From assembly GCA_964458125.1 (NCBI GenBank), contig CAYWHE010000159.1, forward strand, positions 1 to 9,320: DNA of 9,320 nt, read 5' to 3'. Source of the DNA: CAYWHE01 sp964458125 (lineage in GTDB: Bacteria > Bacteroidota > Bacteroidia > AKYH767-A > OLB10). Numbering within the stretch: the stretch's first letter is position 1; each line of letters opens with the position of its first letter. The translations under genes were made by a program, and so were the position numbers. Of the stretch, positions 6,319-9,320 are shown one piece after another. A model generated the notes under the pieces. The model saw only the letters and a list, made by a program, of their open reading frames with translations, ran no database searches and was not told the DNA's origin.

Positions 6319-6945
6319 ATGACCGAATCCATACTCAGCGGAGCCCTTCTTGGATTTGCCCTTGCCTTCCTGGTAGGTCCCGTGTTTTTTATGATTCTTG
6401 GCACGAGTATCCATAACGGCTTTTTACAGGCGGCCGCCCTGGCTACAGGCGTCATGTTGAGCGACTGCGTGTTTATCCTGATCACAGGATTTGGTACGGC
6501 CGGTTTGTTTTCCTCGGAAACCTTTCAACATTATTCCGGGCTGGCCGGAGGTATTCTGCTTGTCACCTTCGGAATTACCACCATCATCAAGAAACAAAAA
6601 ATAAAAGCGGCCGCGCTCACCGATCACCCGGATTCCAGATTCCTGTACCGTTACCTGGGCCGGGGTTTCCTGATGAACTCACTAAATCCCTTTGTGCTCA
6701 TTTTCTGGGTCGGAGTGGCTACAACGGTTTCGGTTAAGCACCTGACCCTTTCACATACGACGGCCTTTTACGGATCAGCCATGGTGGTCGTGCTCGGCAC
6801 CGATTTACTAAAGGCATTTGTTGCCAACCGGCTTAAGAAAATACTGACAGCAACCATTCTGACCTGGATGAACAGGATTTCAGGTATAGCATTAATCTTT
6901 TACGGAATCCGGATTCTTCTGAAAGTTGCCGGGATTGAAATCTGA
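6319..6945 (+). CDS. LysE/RhtB-family exporter
   Basis: A 208-residue inner-membrane protein of the usual LysE-family length. About six hydrophobic segments can be placed at roughly 7-29, 36-59, 72-92, 116-137, 148-168 and 182-203. Family marks are GPVFFMILGTSIHNGF (20-35), ATGVMLSDCVFIL in the second segment, and NSLNPFVLIFW (120-130), where the Asn-Pro is typical. Family members export amino acids or related small molecules using the proton gradient; the substrate here cannot be told. It is a single gene, divergent from the LytTR regulator and convergent with the FAD dehydrogenase, with only 2 nt between the two stop codons. No terminator follows it, so its transcript likely runs antisense into the neighbour. 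Confidence 0.88.
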   Translation: MTESILSGALLGFALAFLVGPVFFMILGTSIHNGFLQAAALATGVMLSDCVFILITGFGTAGLFSSETFQHYSGLAGGILLVTFGITTIIKKQKIKAAALTDHPDSRFLYRYLGRGFLMNSLNPFVLIFWVGVATTVSVKHLTLSHTTAFYGSAMVVVLGTDLLKAFVANRLKKILTATILTWMNRISGIALIFYGIRILLKVAGIEI

Positions 6946-6947
6946 TT

Positions 6948-8531
6948 TCAGCTCCTGTTATTTGCATAGGCAAAACAGCCGGCTGCGCAACGCTGACCGT
7001 CAATTGCTGCAGAAACGATGCCCCCTGCATAACCTGCACCTTCCCCGCAGGGAAAAAGTCCCTCCACCTCCTCATGCATAAACGTCAAAGGATCCCGGGG
7101 TATACGGACCGGAGAAGAGGTCCTCGATTCAACGCCAACGAGAATGGCCTCATTGGTGAAATAACCTTTCATTTTTTTACCAAAATCCTTCAGCCCGTCC
7201 CGAAGTGTTCCGGCAATCACGGGAGGAAGAATTTCGTCCAGCAAGGCCGGTGTAACACCAGGGATATACGAACAATCCGGCAACTGGCCGGTGGACTTCC
7301 CGGCTGTAAAATCAACCATTCGCTGGGCGGGGGCCCTGAGTTTTCCGCCGCCAAAGAGAAAGGCCCTTTGTTCGATTTGTTGCTGGAACCGCAGCGCCGA
7401 TAAAGGGCCGGCCGCTTGAAATTGGCTGAAGTCCCCTTCAGCCAGGTTGACTACCAGGCCTGAATTGGCGAACGGGTTATTTCTCTTCGATGGGGACCAG
7501 CCGTTAACCACAATCTCACCCGGTGCGGTAGCAGCCGGTGCAATTATTCCGCCCGGGCACATACAAAAGGAATACAGGCTGTTATTCGGCCCCTGGTAAG
7601 TCAGGGAATAGGAAGCCGGTGGCAAAAATGGGTTCCGGACCGGATTGTGGTATTGCCGTGCGTCAATGAAGGCTTGTGGATGTTCTACCCGGACTCCGAG
7701 TGCGAAAGGTTTCAGCTGAATTTTTATTCCATGCAGGTAAAGGCCCTCAAAAATATCACGGGCCGAATGACCGGTGGCCAGTATGACCATGGAAGCCTTC
7801 ATTCCGACACATTTTTGATCCGGATCGCCGGATCTAAAAACCTTCACGCCCTTCAGTTTTCCATGATCCACAACCAGTTCCTTCATGCAGGTATTGAACA
7901 GAACTTCTCCCCCGGCATGGAGGATTGTTTCCCGCATAGCGGTTATGACCCGGGGTAATTTATTAGTACCGATATGCGGGTGGGCATCGATGGCAATGGA
8001 AGGATCGGCACCATGCCGGATAAAGACGCTGAGAATCTCGTTGACGTCTCCCCTTTTGGTAGAACGCGTATACAACTTTCCATCCGAATAAGTGCCTGCA
8101 CCCCCTTCACCAAAACAGTAATTGGAATCCGGATTGACTTCCCCTTCCCGGATCATCAGCGCCAGGTCCCTTCTCCGGCTCCTCACATCAGGACCTCTTT
8201 CTATGATGACCGGTTTCAGCCCCAGTTCGATGAGTTTCAGGGCGGCAAAAATTCCCGCCGGTCCGCTGCCTATAATTAGGACTGGTTCAGCATCCCTGAC
8301 GTTGCCGTAAACAGGCTCAGGTTCCCGGGATGGAAGGGACTCGCCGGTAAAATAAACGTTGAACCAAAGCCGGATTTTGACCTGCCTGCCTCTTGCATCA
8401 ATGGCTCTGCGGCTGAGTTTAACAAGCTGAATGGAACCGGGGAGTAACCCATGCTGCTGAAACAGCAATTCGGAAAAATCCTGCCTGCCGGCGGCCTCTT
8501 CAGGCTGCAAAGCAAGCTCCATTTGTTTCAT
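6948..8531 (-). CDS. FAD-dependent dehydrogenase, COG2509 type
   Basis: A 527-residue cytoplasmic flavoprotein. The N-terminal ~80 residues form a small domain seen in this family (LSRRAIDARG, then VKIRLWFNVYF). A Rossmann FAD-binding site follows: VLIIGSGPAGIFAALKL (84-100) with Glu111 closing the motif. Other family marks are CFGEGGAGTYSDGKLYTR (139-156), a second nucleotide-contact motif VILATGHSARD (249-259), FCMCPGG (322-328), and the C-terminal FAD-contact segment GLFPCGEGAGYAGGIVSAA (491-509). The members I know of are annotated only as uncharacterised FAD-dependent dehydrogenases; the substrate is unknown. The ATG at 8531 is used; a second Met at residue 4 is an alternative. It starts 16 nt after the porT stop codon and is probably cotranscribed with it. 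Its own stop codon abuts that of the LysE-type gene. Confidence 0.88.
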   Translation of the reverse strand: MKQMELALQPEEAAGRQDFSELLFQQHGLLPGSIQLVKLSRRAIDARGRQVKIRLWFNVYFTGESLPSREPEPVYGNVRDAEPVLIIGSGPAGIFAALKLIELGLKPVIIERGPDVRSRRRDLALMIREGEVNPDSNYCFGEGGAGTYSDGKLYTRSTKRGDVNEILSVFIRHGADPSIAIDAHPHIGTNKLPRVITAMRETILHAGGEVLFNTCMKELVVDHGKLKGVKVFRSGDPDQKCVGMKASMVILATGHSARDIFEGLYLHGIKIQLKPFALGVRVEHPQAFIDARQYHNPVRNPFLPPASYSLTYQGPNNSLYSFCMCPGGIIAPAATAPGEIVVNGWSPSKRNNPFANSGLVVNLAEGDFSQFQAAGPLSALRFQQQIEQRAFLFGGGKLRAPAQRMVDFTAGKSTGQLPDCSYIPGVTPALLDEILPPVIAGTLRDGLKDFGKKMKGYFTNEAILVGVESRTSSPVRIPRDPLTFMHEEVEGLFPCGEGAGYAGGIVSAAIDGQRCAAGCFAYANNRS

Positions 8532-8547
8532 CCGGGGTTACAAAGGC

Positions 8548-9273
8548 TTATTCAAATGTAAAATTAATCAGGAAAATTTTGGAGTTCAGCCTGTCGAGTG
8601 TGCGGGAATAGATGGACGGGTCCTTGACCAGGAGGTTATTCAATCCGTTATACATTTTCAATTCAATGGAAAACTTAAACAACTCCATGTAAAAATCCAC
8701 ACCTGCACCAATGGTATAGCCGAAATCATTTTTTCTCAGTTTCACATACTCCTTATCCTTATTCCTGACCTTCGCCTGGGAAACCATATCAATGCTGTAT
8801 TTTCCGCCCCCCAGGACAAAAATCCGGTAGTTGTTGATTCGTTTCGATTTAAACTTCAGTTCGAGGGGGAATTCCAGAAAGGTTGATTCAACTTTTTTAA
8901 CAACGGTTTTATACTTCACCCCGTTCACATAGATGACATAATTCAGGTTACGCTGTGCAAAGGAAAGATCCGGGATGAAACGCAGGTCAAAGTTGTCGCC
9001 CATGTGCAAATCGGATACAATTCCGAGATTAAAACCGGCCTGTTTTGCCGATTCGACTGAATAGAGCGAATCGCTGCTGTTGAATATCCCCTTTCGTTTA
9101 ATATAAAAATCAGTGACATTCAATCCCAGTATGAATCCAAAGTGAACCTTTTTTTCCTTTTCATATTTCGGGAGGTTGGGAACCACATCACGCTGTGCCA
9201 TCCCGGCCAGGGGCATCAACAGGATCAATAAAAAAAAAGTTCTCCCCTTGTTTCTATCAGCAGCCTGTATCAT
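8548..9273 (-). CDS. porT: PorT, outer-membrane protein of the type IX secretion/gliding system
   Basis: A 241-residue outer-membrane beta-barrel, close to the usual PorT length of about 240. The signal peptide is hydrophobic FFLLILLMPLAGMA with cleavage near residue 26 before Gln. Sequence features I recognise from PorT relatives are NLPKYEKEKKVHFGFILGLN (33-52), GIVSDLHMGDNFDLRFIPDLSF (84-105), KVESTFLEFPLELKFKS (127-143), VLGGGKYSIDM (153-163), DFGYTIGAGVDFY (183-195), and the end LNSKIFLINFTFE. In Porphyromonas gingivalis PorT is needed for secretion of gingipains; SprT is its gliding-bacteria counterpart. The barrel end (FTFE) fits outer-membrane insertion. It begins 5 nt after the stop of a ubiE-like gene, with AGGA just before the ATG, and is followed by the FAD dehydrogenase. 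The ubiE-porT order is, from memory, common in Bacteroidota, which supports the call. Confidence 0.88.
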   Translation of the reverse strand: MIQAADRNKGRTFFLLILLMPLAGMAQRDVVPNLPKYEKEKKVHFGFILGLNVTDFYIKRKGIFNSSDSLYSVESAKQAGFNLGIVSDLHMGDNFDLRFIPDLSFAQRNLNYVIYVNGVKYKTVVKKVESTFLEFPLELKFKSKRINNYRIFVLGGGKYSIDMVSQAKVRNKDKEYVKLRKNDFGYTIGAGVDFYMELFKFSIELKMYNGLNNLLVKDPSIYSRTLDRLNSKIFLINFTFE

Positions 9274-9278
9274 TCCTG

Positions 9279-9320
9279 TCAGATTTTTTTTCCTTCATAA
9301 ATGGAAGCTATGCCAAACGT
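9279..9320 (-). CDS. ubiE: 3' end of a ubiE-like gene (menaquinone methyltransferase), truncated by window edge
   Basis: The last 13 codons before a TGA at 9281-9279 read TFGIASIYEGKKI, which resembles the C-terminal end of Bacteroidota UbiE/MenG methyltransferases (a Gly-Ile/Val, small residues, then Tyr-x-Gly-Lys). The enzyme makes menaquinone by C-methylation. The call rests on this short tail and on the known ubiE-porT linkage, so it is tentative. It is probably cotranscribed with porT, 5 nt downstream. Confidence 0.55.
   Translation of the reverse strand, partial: TFGIASIYEGKKI

Noticed and set aside
6976..6985. CAGCCGGCTG palindrome near the end of the FAD dehydrogenase gene
   Set aside because: Inside coding sequence, short, and no T run; no support as a terminator or binding site.
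7074..8310. Several + strand open frames of 60-110 codons opposite the FAD dehydrogenase
   Set aside because: They are antisense shadows of a well-recognised gene and show no protein features of their own.

Overview
The window reads as chromosomal DNA of a member of the Bacteroidota, probably a Bacteroidales-like environmental lineage. Three things point there. There is a PorT-type component of the type IX secretion system (T9SS) next to the end of a ubiE-like gene. There is a secreted protein with a T9SS C-terminal sorting domain. Several genes are preceded by the Bacteroidota -7 promoter motif TAnnTTTG, and Shine-Dalgarno sequences are mostly absent. I see no rRNA, tRNA, CRISPR array, insertion sequence or phage gene.

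Left part (1-2564, + strand): the C-terminal end of a TsdA-like dihaem cytochrome c (thiosulfate dehydrogenase / tetrathionate reductase family); an OprD-like outer-membrane porin whose start overlaps the cytochrome's tail by 44 nt; and, behind its own well-formed promoter, a Tat-exported DsrE-like protein closed by a textbook intrinsic terminator. Together they look like an extracytoplasmic sulfur-oxyanion module: an entry pore, a periplasmic redox enzyme and an exported sulfur-handling protein. This is the most interesting part of the window.

Middle (2565-5150): two separately transcribed + strand genes for exported proteins. One is a 611-residue right-handed beta-helix protein with a Calx-beta-like domain and a T9SS sorting domain. 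The other is a 133-residue all-helical periplasmic protein with conserved-looking His/Met/Cys positions, resembling a cytochrome b562-type bundle. A strong hairpin terminator follows the second.

Next come a LytTR-family response regulator on the minus strand (5150-5899, GTG start, no kinase nearby), about 420 bp without a convincing gene (5900-6318), and a LysE/RhtB-type exporter (6319-6945, + strand).

The right end (6948-9320, minus strand) is a tightly packed operon-like row, in transcription order: ubiE-like 3' end, porT, and a COG2509-type FAD-dependent dehydrogenase. Its last stop codon lies 2 nt from the stop codon of the convergent LysE-type gene. PorT belongs to the export machinery that would carry the beta-helix protein to the surface, so machinery and cargo are encoded about 4 kb apart.
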